A stretch of DNA of 64,000 nucleotides from an uncultured Myxococcales bacterium (GTDB lineage Bacteria; Myxococcota_A; UBA9042). The DNA is taken from the NCBI GenBank assembly GCA_903896545.1, contig CAITYF010000040.1, forward strand, positions 124,001 through 188,000, in the 5' to 3' direction. Shown here piece by piece: positions 26,400 to 36,061 of the stretch. Position 1 is the first letter of the stretch, and the number at the start of each line of letters is the position of its first letter. A model generated the notes under the pieces. It worked only from the letters and a program-made list of their open reading frames with translations. It did no database searches and was not told the DNA's origin. The position numbers and the translations under genes were made by a program.

Positions 26400-27551
26400 G
26401 TGTCCAAACCTACCGTCAAGCCGCAGAATCCGCGTTTCTCTTCGGGGCCTTGCGCCAAGCGGCCCGGGTGGACCGTCGCGGCGTTGCAGGACGCGCTCGT
26501 CGGCCGATCGCACCGCTCCAAGCCTGGCAAAGCGCGCATTCAGCAGGTGCTCGACAAGTCGCGGCTGATTCTCGGCCTGCCCGCCGACTACCGGATCGCG
26601 ATCGTGCCTGCATCCGACACAGGCGCGGTGGAAATGGCGTTGTGGTCGCTCCTCGGCGCGCGCGGCGTGGACGTGCTGGCGTGGGAGAGCTTCGGCGAAG
26701 GTTGGATCACCGACATTCTGAAGCAACTGAAGCTCACCGACGTGCGCACCTTGCGCGCGGATTACGGCCACTTGCCCGATCTGACGCAGGTGTCCTGGGA
26801 TCGCGACGTCGTCTTCACGTGGAACGGCACGACCGCTGGCGTCAAAGTGCCCAACGGCGACTGGATTGCCGACGATCGCCAAGGACTCGCCATCGCCGAC
26901 GCGACCTCAGCGGTCTTTGCGATGGACCTGCCGTGGCAGAAGCTCGACGTGGTCACGTGGTCCTGGCAAAAAGTGCTGGGTGGTGAAGGCGCGCACGGCA
27001 TGCTGGTGCTCAGCCCGCGGGCGATCGCGCGCTTGGAGTCGTACCGTCCGCCGTGGCCGATGCCCAAGCTGTTTCGCCTCACCAAGGACGGCAAGTTTCA
27101 AGAGTCGATCTTCGAGGGTGACACCATCAACACGCCGTCGATGCTCTGCGTTGAAGACGCGTTGGACAGTCTCATTTGGGCGGAACACGTTGGCGGGCTG
27201 CCCGGACTGATGGCGCGCTCGCAGGGCAACCTGGCGATTCTGGAAGCGTGGGTGGAGCGCACGCCTTGGGTTGAATTCCTCGCGGTCGATCCGGCAACGC
27301 GCTCCAGCACGTCGGTCTGCCTGATCTTCACCGCGCCGTGGTTCGTGGCGCTGGATCTGGACGCGCAAACGGCGGTTGCCAAGCGAATGTCTGCACTTCT
27401 CGACGTCGAGAATGTTGCGCTGGACGCCGCCTTTTACCGCGACGCGCCGCCTGGCTTGCGCATCTGGTGCGGTTCCACGGTCGAACAACGCGACGTCGTG
27501 GATCTGTTGCCTTGGTTGGACTGGGCCTTTGCCCAGGTCACTCCAGCGTAA
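26400..27551 (+). CDS. serC: Phosphoserine aminotransferase
   Basis: A 383-aa PLP enzyme of class V, of the Methanosarcina/mycobacterial SerC subtype judging from '[15 protein letters not shown]' at the start, '[13 protein letters not shown]' and '[13 protein letters not shown]'. The PLP lysine is in 'WSWQKVLGG' at about residue 191. It converts 3-phosphohydroxypyruvate and glutamate to phosphoserine in serine synthesis. GTG 26400 has GGAG eight bases upstream. Its 3' end overlaps the convergent lipoprotein gene by 14 bases. Confidence 0.92.
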   Translation: MSKPTVKPQNPRFSSGPCAKRPGWTVAALQDALVGRSHRSKPGKARIQQVLDKSRLILGLPADYRIAIVPASDTGAVEMALWSLLGARGVDVLAWESFGEGWITDILKQLKLTDVRTLRADYGHLPDLTQVSWDRDVVFTWNGTTAGVKVPNGDWIADDRQGLAIADATSAVFAMDLPWQKLDVVTWSWQKVLGGEGAHGMLVLSPRAIARLESYRPPWPMPKLFRLTKDGKFQESIFEGDTINTPSMLCVEDALDSLIWAEHVGGLPGLMARSQGNLAILEAWVERTPWVEFLAVDPATRSSTSVCLIFTAPWFVALDLDAQTAVAKRMSALLDVENVALDAAFYRDAPPGLRIWCGSTVEQRDVVDLLPWLDWAFAQVTPA

Positions 27552-28506
27552 ACGCGTATAGCAGCGTCTGTTGCCGCGTGCTCAGGTTGTCGTCCGACAG
27601 CAAGTACAGCCACAGTCGACCGTTCTCCACGCGGGTCGCCAGCGCCTCAAAGTTGTCCAGCTTGCAGTGCGCCGGGTTCAGGTTGAGCACCTCGTGCACC
27701 TGTGCGGTCGCGCCGTTCGTCGGCAAGCGGAGGGCGACGATCCGCGTTCCCGCCTCGTGCTTGTCGGCCAGCCACTTGCGCTCGAGCACCAAGGCGTCGC
27801 CAAGCGGGTGACCCGCGGGCAACGCCGCCGCCGCTACGGGTCGGAAGTCCGGCAGCGTCGGGTACCGCATGGATTGCCACGCCTGATCTATCCAACGCCA
27901 CATCGGCAGCGTCGTTGGCACCGGCTCCGGTCCTTCCGCGATGGCCAACACCGAATCGTCCGTTAGCGTCGTCATCGCCTCCAGCCCAGCGTTCGCAGGC
28001 AGCACGTCCAACCCAGGCGGGAGCGCGATGGGGGCGAGGCGCGTCTGCAGCGGCGGCTGCGTGCTGGCAAACGCCCAAATCTGGTGGTCGACGCCGGGTT
28101 CGCGCTCCACGCCGACCCACGACGAGCCATCGCCGCGTAAGGTCAACGACTCCACGTCGCACGTGCGCTTGTTCGGGCAATGGGGCAGCGCGCCTGAACC
28201 GGCGTCGCTCACAGCGGACAATCGCCCGGCCTCGTGGGTCAGGCGTGCCTGCAGATAATGACCGTCATCGGAAACTGCCAGCAGCTCGCCGCCGTCCGCG
28301 GTTACGCGCGCGTCAGACCAGCCACCAAACCCGCTCCAGCCGGGCCACGTCAGCACAAAGCCGCCGCGAAACGTGGCGCGAACGCCGGTCGGCGTGGCGG
28401 GTTCGCAGACCTCGGTCGGCACTGCGAGCAAGTGGGTATCGGCCGGTGCGCGCGTCGCACCCGCGCAGCCCGTGAAGCAGAAAATCAAGGAAAGCCAGCG
28501 TCGCAT
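27538..28506 (-). CDS. Phytase-esterase-like lipoprotein
   Basis: The ATG at 28506 has CGGAG five bases upstream and begins a lipoprotein signal (Cys in F-T-G-C). The 322-aa protein resembles the 'esterase-like activity of phytase' family, a beta-propeller-like secreted group: '[29 protein letters not shown]', read as GGWS / LLAVSDDG, then '[18 protein letters not shown]', '[19 protein letters not shown]' and a closing 'DNFEALATR'. The enzymatic activity of this family is not well proven. The frame stays open upstream to 29403 but that part runs antisense to the regulator gene and is not counted. Confidence 0.85.
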   Translation of the reverse strand: MRRWLSLIFCFTGCAGATRAPADTHLLAVPTEVCEPATPTGVRATFRGGFVLTWPGWSGFGGWSDARVTADGGELLAVSDDGHYLQARLTHEAGRLSAVSDAGSGALPHCPNKRTCDVESLTLRGDGSSWVGVEREPGVDHQIWAFASTQPPLQTRLAPIALPPGLDVLPANAGLEAMTTLTDDSVLAIAEGPEPVPTTLPMWRWIDQAWQSMRYPTLPDFRPVAAAALPAGHPLGDALVLERKWLADKHEAGTRIVALRLPTNGATAQVHEVLNLNPAHCKLDNFEALATRVENGRLWLYLLSDDNLSTRQQTLLYAFTLE

Positions 28507-28712
28507 GCACACTCCGCGGCGATTGTCAGCGCAGAAATGGCGGACGTCCACTTCGCAACGGCAAAGTGGTGTCGCCAATCCGTGGAGAGCGCGGGGCATT
28601 GAGGTTGGCCGTCCGCAGACGACCCGGCGGCCAACCTCAACACCCTGGCTAGTCGCGCCCCCAAGCAGCAAACCAACGCGCGCATCGTGTCGGCTTCGAA
28701 TTGCCGCGACAA

Positions 28713-28728
28713 TCACCCAATTGGGTGA
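28713..28728. promoter_or_regulatory. Perfect 16-bp palindrome, candidate activator or repressor site
   Basis: TCACCCAATTGGGTGA is a full palindrome. It lies about 165 bases upstream of the sigma-54-type promoter, a usual distance for an enhancer bound by a sigma-54 activator. Which protein binds is unknown; the adjacent activator at 29934 is the natural candidate. Confidence 0.5.
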
Positions 28729-28758
28729 CGATGAATGGACAGATTTGTCCGGCATACC

Positions 28759-28816
28759 GCCCGAGGACCGTCCGACATCGGACGATATAGCGTCCGCGAT
28801 CTGCCCGAGGACCGTC
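28759..28816. repeat. 14-bp direct repeat, 44-bp period
   Basis: GCCCGAGGACCGTC occurs at 28759-28772 and again, identical, at 28803-28816. The 44-bp period is about four helical turns, so the copies face the same side of the DNA. Confidence 0.6.
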
Positions 28817-28877
28817 AGTCGTCCCGCCGCGCGTTGCAAATCCGCAACAATTTCCCGGATCGCTGGGGCGTCTGAAG

Positions 28878-28894
28878 TTGGCACGGTTCGTGCT
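28878..28894 (+). promoter_or_regulatory. Sigma-54-type (-24/-12) promoter of the LuxR-type gene
   Basis: TTGGCACGGTTCGTGCT fits the sigma-54 consensus TTGGCACGnnnnTTGC closely: GG at 28880-28881, then exactly ten bases, then GC at 28892-28893. Transcription would begin near 28905, 36 bases before the ATG. Confidence 0.65.
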
Positions 28895-28940
28895 TTAGAA
28901 GGCACAGTGGCTGCCCGGCGGCATTTTTTCGCGGAGACAA

Positions 28941-29927
28941 ATGAGTTCAGGTGCGACAGAGTTTCCGCCAGAGGGTCGTCCGTCACCGCTCGTCGCGACC
29001 TTGGCCGAGGTGCGTGCGCGGCTGGGTGCGGATCTGGTCTGGTTTGGTCGGCTGGGCGCCATCGCGCCGCAACTGAACGCCGAACCGAAGCTCTGGTGGA
29101 GCGGTTTGTGGACCGACGGTCACCCGGACGCTGCGCAACAGCTGCGAACGCTCGACAACCGACCGGTGACCAACGCGGCGTGCTTGGAAACGGCCGCGCC
29201 GTCGCTGACGTGGCGCACGACGACGTACCGACCGGACGCCAAAGGGTTCTGGGCGCAGGGGTTTGCCCGCAACATCTACTTGCGTCAACGCCTGCAGGAA
29301 GAGCATCGCTTGCCTGTTGCCAGCGCGGCTGGGCTTCACGGCGTGCTCGTTGCGGTCTGGAACGAGCGGCGGACCGGGGTGGCGCAACGCCTGAGCCGGT
29401 CACTGCGCGATGGGCACGCGCGCTGGGCGCACGAGCGCCTGCTCAGCCTCCTCGCACAGTCCGACGCGTTGGGGCCGCCGCCTGCGGGCGTCGCGGTCTG
29501 TTCGTTCGTCGACGGCGTGCTCTCGGCCAGTGAGGCGGCGCGGCCGTGGCTGGATTCCGGCCGGACCCCGCGGTTCCTACGCGCCGTGGAACGATCGACC
29601 CGAACCGATCCGCTGCACCCGCCGCGTTTCGCCGTCGATGGTGCTGAAGTTCGCCTGACAGCGTTACAAGGTGCCGGTGGCCTCTCGTGGCTGGCCGAAC
29701 TGCAGCCGCTGCGCTGTCCGCAGCCGGAACCGCGGCAGCTGCTGACGCCGTCACAGGCGGCGGTCGTCGAGTTGGTGGTGGTCGGGCTGGCGGCGCCCGC
29801 GATCGCCGAACAGCTTGGCAAGAGCGTGGAGACGGTGCGCAGTCAAATCAAGCAGGTCTACGCGCGTCTGGGTGTGAACAGTCGCGTCGAGCTAGCGCGC
29901 ATCATGAACGCTTCGAACCGTCGGTAA
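28941..29927 (+). CDS. LuxR-family transcriptional regulator
   Basis: A 328-aa protein. The last 65 residues are a LuxR/GerE helix-turn-helix ('LTPSQAAVVELVVVGL' … 'KSVETVRSQIKQVYARLGV'). The N-terminal 250 residues match no domain I can name; they are Leu/Ala/Arg-rich with conserved-looking tryptophans and may be a sensory domain. There is no receiver phosphorylation site. A sigma-54-type promoter precedes the gene and a sigma-54 activator gene lies tail to tail six bases away, so regulation by that activator is likely. Confidence 0.87.
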   Translation: MSSGATEFPPEGRPSPLVATLAEVRARLGADLVWFGRLGAIAPQLNAEPKLWWSGLWTDGHPDAAQQLRTLDNRPVTNAACLETAAPSLTWRTTTYRPDAKGFWAQGFARNIYLRQRLQEEHRLPVASAAGLHGVLVAVWNERRTGVAQRLSRSLRDGHARWAHERLLSLLAQSDALGPPPAGVAVCSFVDGVLSASEAARPWLDSGRTPRFLRAVERSTRTDPLHPPRFAVDGAEVRLTALQGAGGLSWLAELQPLRCPQPEPRQLLTPSQAAVVELVVVGLAAPAIAEQLGKSVETVRSQIKQVYARLGVNSRVELARIMNASNRR

Positions 29928-29933
29928 GCGCGA

Positions 29934-31487
29934 CTACGGAGTCACTTCGCGATCGTCGGAAGTCAGACCGCTTTCCAACAGCCCGGCGGTGCGCAGCGCC
30001 AAGCGCAGTCCGCGGGGGGAAACGCGCAGCAACTGTGCCATCGCATCGACGTTTCCGTCAGACCGTTCCCACGCCGTCCGCAGTTCGGCGGGACTCACGT
30101 CGGCGGCGGTGCGTAGCGCCGTGCTCCGTTCAATCAGCAGGTACAGGGTCGAGCGTGCGATGCCCAGATCGCGGGCCGTCGCCGTCAGGTTCCAGTGGTT
30201 GCGCGCCAGCGCCGCGGCTACGGCATCATCGGTCAGAAGCGGCGTCTCGATCGGTGTCGGCGATCGCGCGGGCGGCGTGAACTCCGCCGCGCCCAACCAA
30301 GTCTTCAGCGTGAACCCCTGACCCAAACGATCGTCGTCCTCAGCTTGAATCACCAGCGTCCTCACGAGGTTTCGCAGCTCGCGGGCGTTCCCTGGCCACT
30401 TGTGCACCGCCAGTTGGCCGACCAGCCCAGCGGGCAGCCATGGGTGCGTGTTCCTGCGCCCCGCGCGCGCCATTTCTTCCCGGCTGAAGTGCGCCAGAAG
30501 CGTGCCCAAGTCCTCCAGCCGGTGGCGAAGCGGCGGCACGCGCACTTGATACCCAGCTAAGCGATACAGCAGCGGCGAGCGCAGGTTGCCGCGCTCGTCC
30601 AGTTCTTGGTCCGTTGCGGCGACGACTCGCACGTCCACTTTTCGCACGCGCCGGTCGCCCAAACGCTGCACCTCACCGGTTTCCAACACGCGCAGGAGCA
30701 TCGCCTGCACGTCGGGCGCCATCTCGCCGACTTCGTCCAGAAAGAGTGTGCCACCGTCGGCGCGCACGAAGAGCCCGTCGTGGTCCTGACTCGCGCCCGT
30801 GAACGCGCCACGCACGTGACCAAACAGCACCGACGCTGCCGTTTCCGACTTGATCTCGGCCACGTTCACTGCAACCCAGGGCCCGTCAGCGCGCGGGCCC
30901 GCATCGTGCAGTGCGCGCGCGACCAGTTCCTTGCCCACGCCCGTTTCACCTGAAATCAGCACGGGAACGTGGAACGGCGCGGCGCGGATGATCTGCCGAC
31001 GCACGGCGTCGAGCGCTTCGCTGCCGCCAACCAGCCCGCAGTCCGAGAGAATTTGCGGCTGTCCACGCATGTGGAGCAGCACTGCGGTTCGGTTCGACAG
31101 TTCGAGCACCACGCCGCGGTCGAGCTGGGCGGCGTCGACCCGCCTTGGCGTGGTCAACGGCTGACCGCCCACCACCCAGCGACAATCGGGCGGCGGCGTC
31201 AACAGCACGCCGTCGCGCCAAGCGAGTTGCGTCGGCTGGCGGCTTGCATACGGATCCGAGATCGGCTGGGTGACCAGATAATCGGGCGTTGTAAAATCGG
31301 GAGAGAGTCGGGACAGACTGACGGAATGCCCCTCCAACAACTGGGGCACAAACGCGCGCGCGCCGATCATCGTGGGCTGTGGGTGCGCCAGAATCGTCAG
31401 ACAGACTGAGGGACCTTGTTCGCGCAGCGGATCGGAGGCTTGTGGAAAGGGAAGGGTGTCGATATCGCGGTTGGTGTGCGGCGTCAT
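29934..31487 (-). CDS. Sigma-54-dependent activator with FHA-like N terminus and two C-terminal HTH motifs
   Basis: A 517-aa enhancer-binding protein. Residues about 40-140 look like an FHA phosphothreonine-binding domain. The AAA+ domain (about 150-385) has Walker A GETGVGKE (about 180), the sigma-54 contact loop GAFTGA (about 227) and Walker B 'GTLFLDEVGEM'. The C terminus has a Fis-type HTH at about 418-455 ('NLTATARDLGIARSTLY') and a second HTH-like unit at about 465-505 ('NVDAMAQLLRVSPRGLR'). FHA-linked activators in myxobacteria respond to Ser/Thr kinases; no kinase gene is adjacent. It follows the glycosyltransferase gene with a gap of six bases. Confidence 0.93.
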   Translation of the reverse strand: MTPHTNRDIDTLPFPQASDPLREQGPSVCLTILAHPQPTMIGARAFVPQLLEGHSVSLSRLSPDFTTPDYLVTQPISDPYASRQPTQLAWRDGVLLTPPPDCRWVVGGQPLTTPRRVDAAQLDRGVVLELSNRTAVLLHMRGQPQILSDCGLVGGSEALDAVRRQIIRAAPFHVPVLISGETGVGKELVARALHDAGPRADGPWVAVNVAEIKSETAASVLFGHVRGAFTGASQDHDGLFVRADGGTLFLDEVGEMAPDVQAMLLRVLETGEVQRLGDRRVRKVDVRVVAATDQELDERGNLRSPLLYRLAGYQVRVPPLRHRLEDLGTLLAHFSREEMARAGRRNTHPWLPAGLVGQLAVHKWPGNARELRNLVRTLVIQAEDDDRLGQGFTLKTWLGAAEFTPPARSPTPIETPLLTDDAVAAALARNHWNLTATARDLGIARSTLYLLIERSTALRTAADVSPAELRTAWERSDGNVDAMAQLLRVSPRGLRLALRTAGLLESGLTSDDREVTP

Positions 31488-31493
31488 CTGTCC

Positions 31494-32375
31494 TCACCCG
31501 CCGCGTCGCGTCTGTCGGGCGCGCAAGCGAAGCCAGATTTGCGCCAGATCTCCCGCCGCGCGGACAAAGTGACCCGGTCGCAACTTCGAGCCCGCGACGT
31601 CGTGCCACACGAGCAGCGGCACTTCCGCAAACGCGCTTTCCGGCAACGGCGCCGCATCCGGACCACCCCACGCGAGTCGTCCGAGCAGTTCGACGTCGAA
31701 GATCCAGCGCGATACAAACGGCTCCGCCACGGCCGCCCGCAGCGCCGGCGTGACGCGAAAGAGCTTGGCCCCGCATTGTGTGTCGTAGATGTTCAGCGCC
31801 AGGGCAAAAGACGCCGCAGTCGCAAAGACCCGTCCAAGGTAGTGGCGAATGGCCTTGCGTTCGACGGCGTTGCCGAGTAGCCGGACGCGCGCGCCGATGA
31901 GCACCTCCACTTCTGGGCGAGCGTGCAAGATCTCCAGCAGGCGTCGCAGCTCGCTCGGTGGCGTCGAGAGATCCGCGTCCAGAAAGCCGACCTCTTGCGC
32001 CCCGCGCTCCATGGCCTGCAAAAGTCCTTGACGGACCGCTTCGGCTTTACCGGAGTTCTTGTCGAGCTTCAGCCACTCGGCGCGCCCGGGCAGTCGCGCG
32101 CACAACGCGTCGAGCACTTGAGGCGTCGCGTCAGTCGAGCCATCGTCGACAAAGAGCAGCCGCACGTCGCCCGCCAGCGCCAGATCCGTGAACGCGCGTT
32201 CGTCGAGCCGCAGCGCTTCATTGAAGCACGGCACCACGAGCCACGGCGGATTCTGCACTTGGGGCGCGGAGCCTAGCTGTCTTGCCACGACGGATTCCAC
32301 GATGGCCACGGTGGCCACCCGCAGAGTACCAGCGTGGATACGGCTGGCAACCCGGATCCGCAGCTTCTGACACAT
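31494..32375 (-). CDS. Glycosyltransferase family 2, dolichyl-phosphate glucosyltransferase-like
   Basis: A 293-aa GT-A enzyme. The core begins at about residue 45 ('WLVVPCFNEALRL'), with 'LLFVDDGSTDAT' for nucleotide-sugar binding, the metal-binding D-x-D in 'FLDADLSTPP' (about 131) and 'DTQCGAKLFR', which is typical of dolichyl- or polyprenyl-phosphate beta-glucosyltransferases. The true start may be a GTG near 32318, since the first 20-30 residues look unlike the family. It may supply lipid-linked sugar to the GT-C-like protein two genes away, which is inference. Confidence 0.88.
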   Translation of the reverse strand: MCQKLRIRVASRIHAGTLRVATVAIVESVVARQLGSAPQVQNPPWLVVPCFNEALRLDERAFTDLALAGDVRLLFVDDGSTDATPQVLDALCARLPGRAEWLKLDKNSGKAEAVRQGLLQAMERGAQEVGFLDADLSTPPSELRRLLEILHARPEVEVLIGARVRLLGNAVERKAIRHYLGRVFATAASFALALNIYDTQCGAKLFRVTPALRAAVAEPFVSRWIFDVELLGRLAWGGPDAAPLPESAFAEVPLLVWHDVAGSKLRPGHFVRAAGDLAQIWLRLRARQTRRGG

Positions 32376-32456
32376 TCCGCCAGCGTTGTGACGGAATCGC
32401 GTCGCGCGGAACTGCGGATTGGCTTTGGCCGGTATCCGGTGCTGGCCGTTCAGCGC

Positions 32457-34382
32457 TCAAGCAGGCGTCAGGCGGTCAGTCAGAAAGTCGCGTACGTCTG
32501 AGAACTTGCGCGTGCGCTTGGCTGGCGGCAGGCTGTCCAACAGCGTCTGGCCGTAGCGTCGCTTCAACAGCCGGGGATCGAGCAGCGCCACCACGCCCCA
32601 ATGGCGTTGGCTGCGGATCAGGCGACCAAATCCCTGACGCAGCGCGGTGGCCGCGAGCGGAATCGACAGGTCGTCAAAGGCATCGCGACCCTGCGCGCGC
32701 AACTGCTCCGTACGCGCCACCAACAGCGGATCGTCCGGCGGCGGAAACGGGATCTTGTCGACCACGACCACGCGCAGCGTGTCCGCCGGCAGATCGACGC
32801 CTTGCCAGAAGCCCATCGTGGCGAGCAGGACAGCTGGCTGCGAGGCGACGAAGCGATCCAGCAGCACCTCGCGCGGGCCTTCACCTTGCGCCAGTAACTC
32901 CATCCCGTACGGCAGCAGCTCCGGTCGCAGGCGCGCGTGGGCATCGTTCAGCGCGCGCCGGCTCGAAAAAAGCGCCATCGTGCCGCCGCCCGCCGCCAGT
33001 GCCAATTCGAGGATCGTTTGCGCGACGCGCTCGTCGCGATCAGGCGCGTAGGGATCGGGTATCGCTTCGGGCACGTAGAGGAGAGCCTGCCTCGGAAAAT
33101 CAAACGGCGAGGGCAGGCTCAGCGTCGTGACGTCCGCCGGCAAGCCGAGCTTTTCCCGCGCGTGGCGGAAACTACCGGCAACGGCAAGTGTGGCCGAGGT
33201 GAAGATCCGCACGGTCTTCTCCGCCAACAGCGTCCGTTGCAAGATCGGCGCGACGTCGACCGGCCTCGCGATCAGGATCGCGTCGTTGCGCCGATGCTCG
33301 ATCCAGCGCACCAGACCGTCGTCCACGCGCGGTGGAAACAGCAGCTTCTCGATGTCCTGCTGCGCGGCAAACAGCGACTCGTCGAACTTGTGAAAGAGCG
33401 GGTCGGTCGCCAGTAGCGGCTCTTGCATCACCTCAGCGAGCTCTTCCAAGCGCGCCGCGAGCTCCACCGCTGGTGCCGCCAAGGACTCCAGCACGCGACC
33501 GCGCACCGCCTGACCGTTGGGCTGCAGGCGCACCGCCGCGAAAAGCCGCAGCGCCGCAGGATCCGCGCGATTGAGCAGCGCCTGCATCGGCTCGCGCAGG
33601 AGCGCGTCAGGCAGGTTGGGCAGCGCCACGCGCAGGTCCGTCAGGAGATTGCCAACGCGCTTTTCACTCAACGACGTGCCAAAGAACGCGCTCGCCGTTT
33701 CTGCCAGCCCGTGCGCTTCGTCAATCACGACGACGCCGACCTCCGGCAGGATGCCACCCTGTTCCCACCGCTCGCGCACGGCGTAATCGGCAAACAGCAG
33801 GTGGTGATTCACGACGATGAGATCCGCGGCCAGCGCCCGCCGTCGTGCCTGCAGCACAAAACAGGTGTCCTGATGCGGGCACTCTTGCCCCAAGCAGTTG
33901 TCCGCCGTCGAGGTAATTTCTGGCCACAGCGGGTCGTCCTCCGCGATACCGACCAACTCGCTGCGATCGCCCACTTGCGAGTGTCGCGCCACCGATTCCG
34001 CCGCCACGAGCGCCATGGGCAGCGAGTAGCGCGACAGATCCAGCCGCCTTTGCAGCCGCAACTTGCACAGGTAGTTGCTGCGGCCCTTCAGCACGGCCAC
34101 CTCACGGGTGACGCCCGCCGCTGCCAAAGCTACCGGGATGTCGTTGGCCAGAATCTGCGTTTGCAGGTGCCGCGTCGCCGTCGCGATGAGTGCGCGCTTG
34201 CCAGAAGCGAGGATCGGCAGCAGGTACGCCAGCGTCTTGCCGGTGCCCGTGCCGGCCTCAACCAGCAGATCCGTCTCCGTGGCGATCGCGTTCGCGACGG
34301 CAGCCGCCATCGTGACTTGGCTCGGTCGCGCTTCAAAATTGCCGAGAACTTGATCGAGCGCGGCCAAATCCGCGGCGATCAC
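32457..34382 (-). CDS. DinG/YoaA-type iron-sulfur DNA helicase
   Basis: A 641-aa superfamily 2 helicase of the XPD/DinG group. Walker A is EAGTGTGKT (about 43-51) and the Walker B box is DEAH (about 219). Cysteines at about 106 (NYLCKL) and in C-L-G-Q-E-C-x5-C (about 162-173) are placed to hold a 4Fe-4S cluster. The C-terminal 'TMGFWQGVDLPAD' and 'RQGFGRLIRSQRHWG' are helicase motifs V/VI. It would unwind DNA 5' to 3' in repair of stalled replication or R-loops. Its ATG overlaps the stop of the upstream membrane protein gene (ATGA). Confidence 0.94.
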   Translation of the reverse strand: MIAADLAALDQVLGNFEARPSQVTMAAAVANAIATETDLLVEAGTGTGKTLAYLLPILASGKRALIATATRHLQTQILANDIPVALAAAGVTREVAVLKGRSNYLCKLRLQRRLDLSRYSLPMALVAAESVARHSQVGDRSELVGIAEDDPLWPEITSTADNCLGQECPHQDTCFVLQARRRALAADLIVVNHHLLFADYAVRERWEQGGILPEVGVVVIDEAHGLAETASAFFGTSLSEKRVGNLLTDLRVALPNLPDALLREPMQALLNRADPAALRLFAAVRLQPNGQAVRGRVLESLAAPAVELAARLEELAEVMQEPLLATDPLFHKFDESLFAAQQDIEKLLFPPRVDDGLVRWIEHRRNDAILIARPVDVAPILQRTLLAEKTVRIFTSATLAVAGSFRHAREKLGLPADVTTLSLPSPFDFPRQALLYVPEAIPDPYAPDRDERVAQTILELALAAGGGTMALFSSRRALNDAHARLRPELLPYGMELLAQGEGPREVLLDRFVASQPAVLLATMGFWQGVDLPADTLRVVVVDKIPFPPPDDPLLVARTEQLRAQGRDAFDDLSIPLAATALRQGFGRLIRSQRHWGVVALLDPRLLKRRYGQTLLDSLPPAKRTRKFSDVRDFLTDRLTPA

Positions 34383-36046
34383 GGGGCTTGCCCCGGTGCC
34401 AATTGCGGTCGAACCTGCGGCACGGCCTGACGCACGAACGTCAACACCGCGGTGTGACCCAGGAAGCGGTGGCTATCTTCCACTTGCTGCCAGCCCGACG
34501 CGGTCAACGTCGGCAGCAGAAATTGCCAGACCGAACTCAGCTCGTCGCGCGGTTCGCTCGTTTCGTCGATTGGCCCCAGCGCGTCGCGATCGCCCACAAG
34601 CACGACCGAATCCGGATTCTGTGCGAGTACCGTGGTCAGCTTTTCAAGCGCTTCTCCGGGATCGAGGCTGCTCCATGCCACGCGTTTCTCGTGCAGGTAG
34701 GGGTCCAAAAGGAAGAGGACCGGCATTCCGCGGCCGCCGAGTGTGAGCAGCGCGCCTTTCTGGCCCAGGTTCTCGTGGGCAAACCGCGCGACAATGCGTG
34801 CTGACTGGCGATCTGCGGCTTGCGTCTGCGCGAGCAGGTGACTCGCACCGATGCCGAACGTCACGACCGCCGCGGCTGCAAGGTTCCACGCCGCTTTGCT
34901 CGGCCTGTCGTCCGGCTTGGCCTGTCCCAATGCCCGCGCGCTCAGGCCCACGCCCAGAAGCAGCACCGCGCACGCCCGCGAGACCGCGAGCGCGTCGGTC
35001 AGACCGTCTACGCGACCTTGATGCGCGCTCCACGCGGCAAAACCCAGAGCGAGCACGAGCGGCAGCAGCAGCGGCACCCAATCGCGGTCGCCCAGATCGC
35101 GCGGTACGGAAACGTGCACGCCGACGGTCTGCCAGCCTGTCTGTTCAGACGGTGGAAGCGCGATCGGGTCGGGGCGTACGCGGCCGCCGAGGAAGCCGGC
35201 GAGCGCGGTCATGACGAGGCCGCCGCCAAAAACGAGCGCCGGCGTGGACGCGGAACGAAGGTCGAGTTGCAGCGCGAGCGTGCCGCGGGTGCCTGTCGGC
35301 AAAACCGCGCCGAGCGCTTGGATAGCCGCTTGCCACGGCGGGGTTTGCGCCCACCCAGACGGATCCATCGTCGCAGTTCCGAGCCACCACGCAGCGGTCA
35401 CCGGTGCTGGTGGCAGCAACGCGCCCACGACGCCCAGACGAACGCCGACCACGACGCCAGCAGCAACCAGCCACGAGGCCAAAGCCGCGCGCTTGGGGGC
35501 GTCGCCTGATACCGCACGCGCCGCGAGGTACAGGCCTCCGGGCACCAAAAGCAGCACCGAGGGCGCGAGAATCCCCGCGAGGAGCAGTGGGAGCGCCGAC
35601 GCCACGGACTTCTTCACGTCGCCATCACGCAGACCGCTGCGCAAGAGCGCCAACGCCGCGAGCGAGGCCATCGTGACCAGTGCCACGCCGTCGGCGCGCT
35701 CGCCCATGTCGAGGCCGAGCGGGCCCATGGCCAACAGCAGGCCCGCCAGAAGTCCGGGAATCGCACCCCAGCCCGCGGCGCGCGTAAACGCGACCGCCAA
35801 CGCCGGGGTGGCAATCTCGCAAACAAGCGGAATCAGACGCGCAAACGCGGAGAACCCGCCGCCCGCCAGCAGCAGCCCGCGCGTCAGCCGCGACCACGGC
35901 TCGTGGCCCGCATCGCCCAGGCCGAGCACCAGTGCGGCCTCGTGCACGCCCAGATCCTGACCGATGAGCGGCACCAAACGCACCGCCAACGTCACGGCCG
36001 TCACGCGGATCAGCAGCGTCCGCAGGTCTTTGGGGTCAATCGTCAT
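34379..36046 (-). CDS. Polytopic membrane protein, GT-C glycosyltransferase-like
   Basis: A 555-aa protein with about ten hydrophobic helices, then a soluble domain of about 120 residues. The N-terminal helices with a short acidic loop ('QDLGVHEAALVLG') and the C-terminal 'ENLGQKGALLTLG' … 'VLFLLDPYLHEKRVAW' resemble ArnT/PMT-type GT-C enzymes, which move sugars from lipid carriers on the periplasmic side. The catalytic acidic pair is not clear, so this is a moderate call. It is co-transcribed with the helicase gene and lies 15 bases after the gene starting at 36799. Confidence 0.7.
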   Translation of the reverse strand: MTIDPKDLRTLLIRVTAVTLAVRLVPLIGQDLGVHEAALVLGLGDAGHEPWSRLTRGLLLAGGGFSAFARLIPLVCEIATPALAVAFTRAAGWGAIPGLLAGLLLAMGPLGLDMGERADGVALVTMASLAALALLRSGLRDGDVKKSVASALPLLLAGILAPSVLLLVPGGLYLAARAVSGDAPKRAALASWLVAAGVVVGVRLGVVGALLPPAPVTAAWWLGTATMDPSGWAQTPPWQAAIQALGAVLPTGTRGTLALQLDLRSASTPALVFGGGLVMTALAGFLGGRVRPDPIALPPSEQTGWQTVGVHVSVPRDLGDRDWVPLLLPLVLALGFAAWSAHQGRVDGLTDALAVSRACAVLLLGVGLSARALGQAKPDDRPSKAAWNLAAAAVVTFGIGASHLLAQTQAADRQSARIVARFAHENLGQKGALLTLGGRGMPVLFLLDPYLHEKRVAWSSLDPGEALEKLTTVLAQNPDSVVLVGDRDALGPIDETSEPRDELSSVWQFLLPTLTASGWQQVEDSHRFLGHTAVLTFVRQAVPQVRPQLAPGQAP

Positions 36047-36061
36047 CGCGTTCCGATCCCG

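Larger units (their letters stand above)
28507..28940. other. Regulatory intergenic region before the LuxR-type gene (434 bp)
   Basis: No gene was found. It contains a 16-bp perfect palindrome, a 14-bp direct repeat with a 44-bp period, an inverted repeat GGACG-N6-CGTCC near 28780-28795, and a sigma-54-type promoter 47 bases before the next start codon. Confidence 0.7.

Noticed and set aside
28507..29403. Extension of the phytase-esterase-like gene to 621 codons
   Set aside because: The added part runs antisense to the LuxR-type gene and its promoter, and removes the signal peptide from the N terminus.
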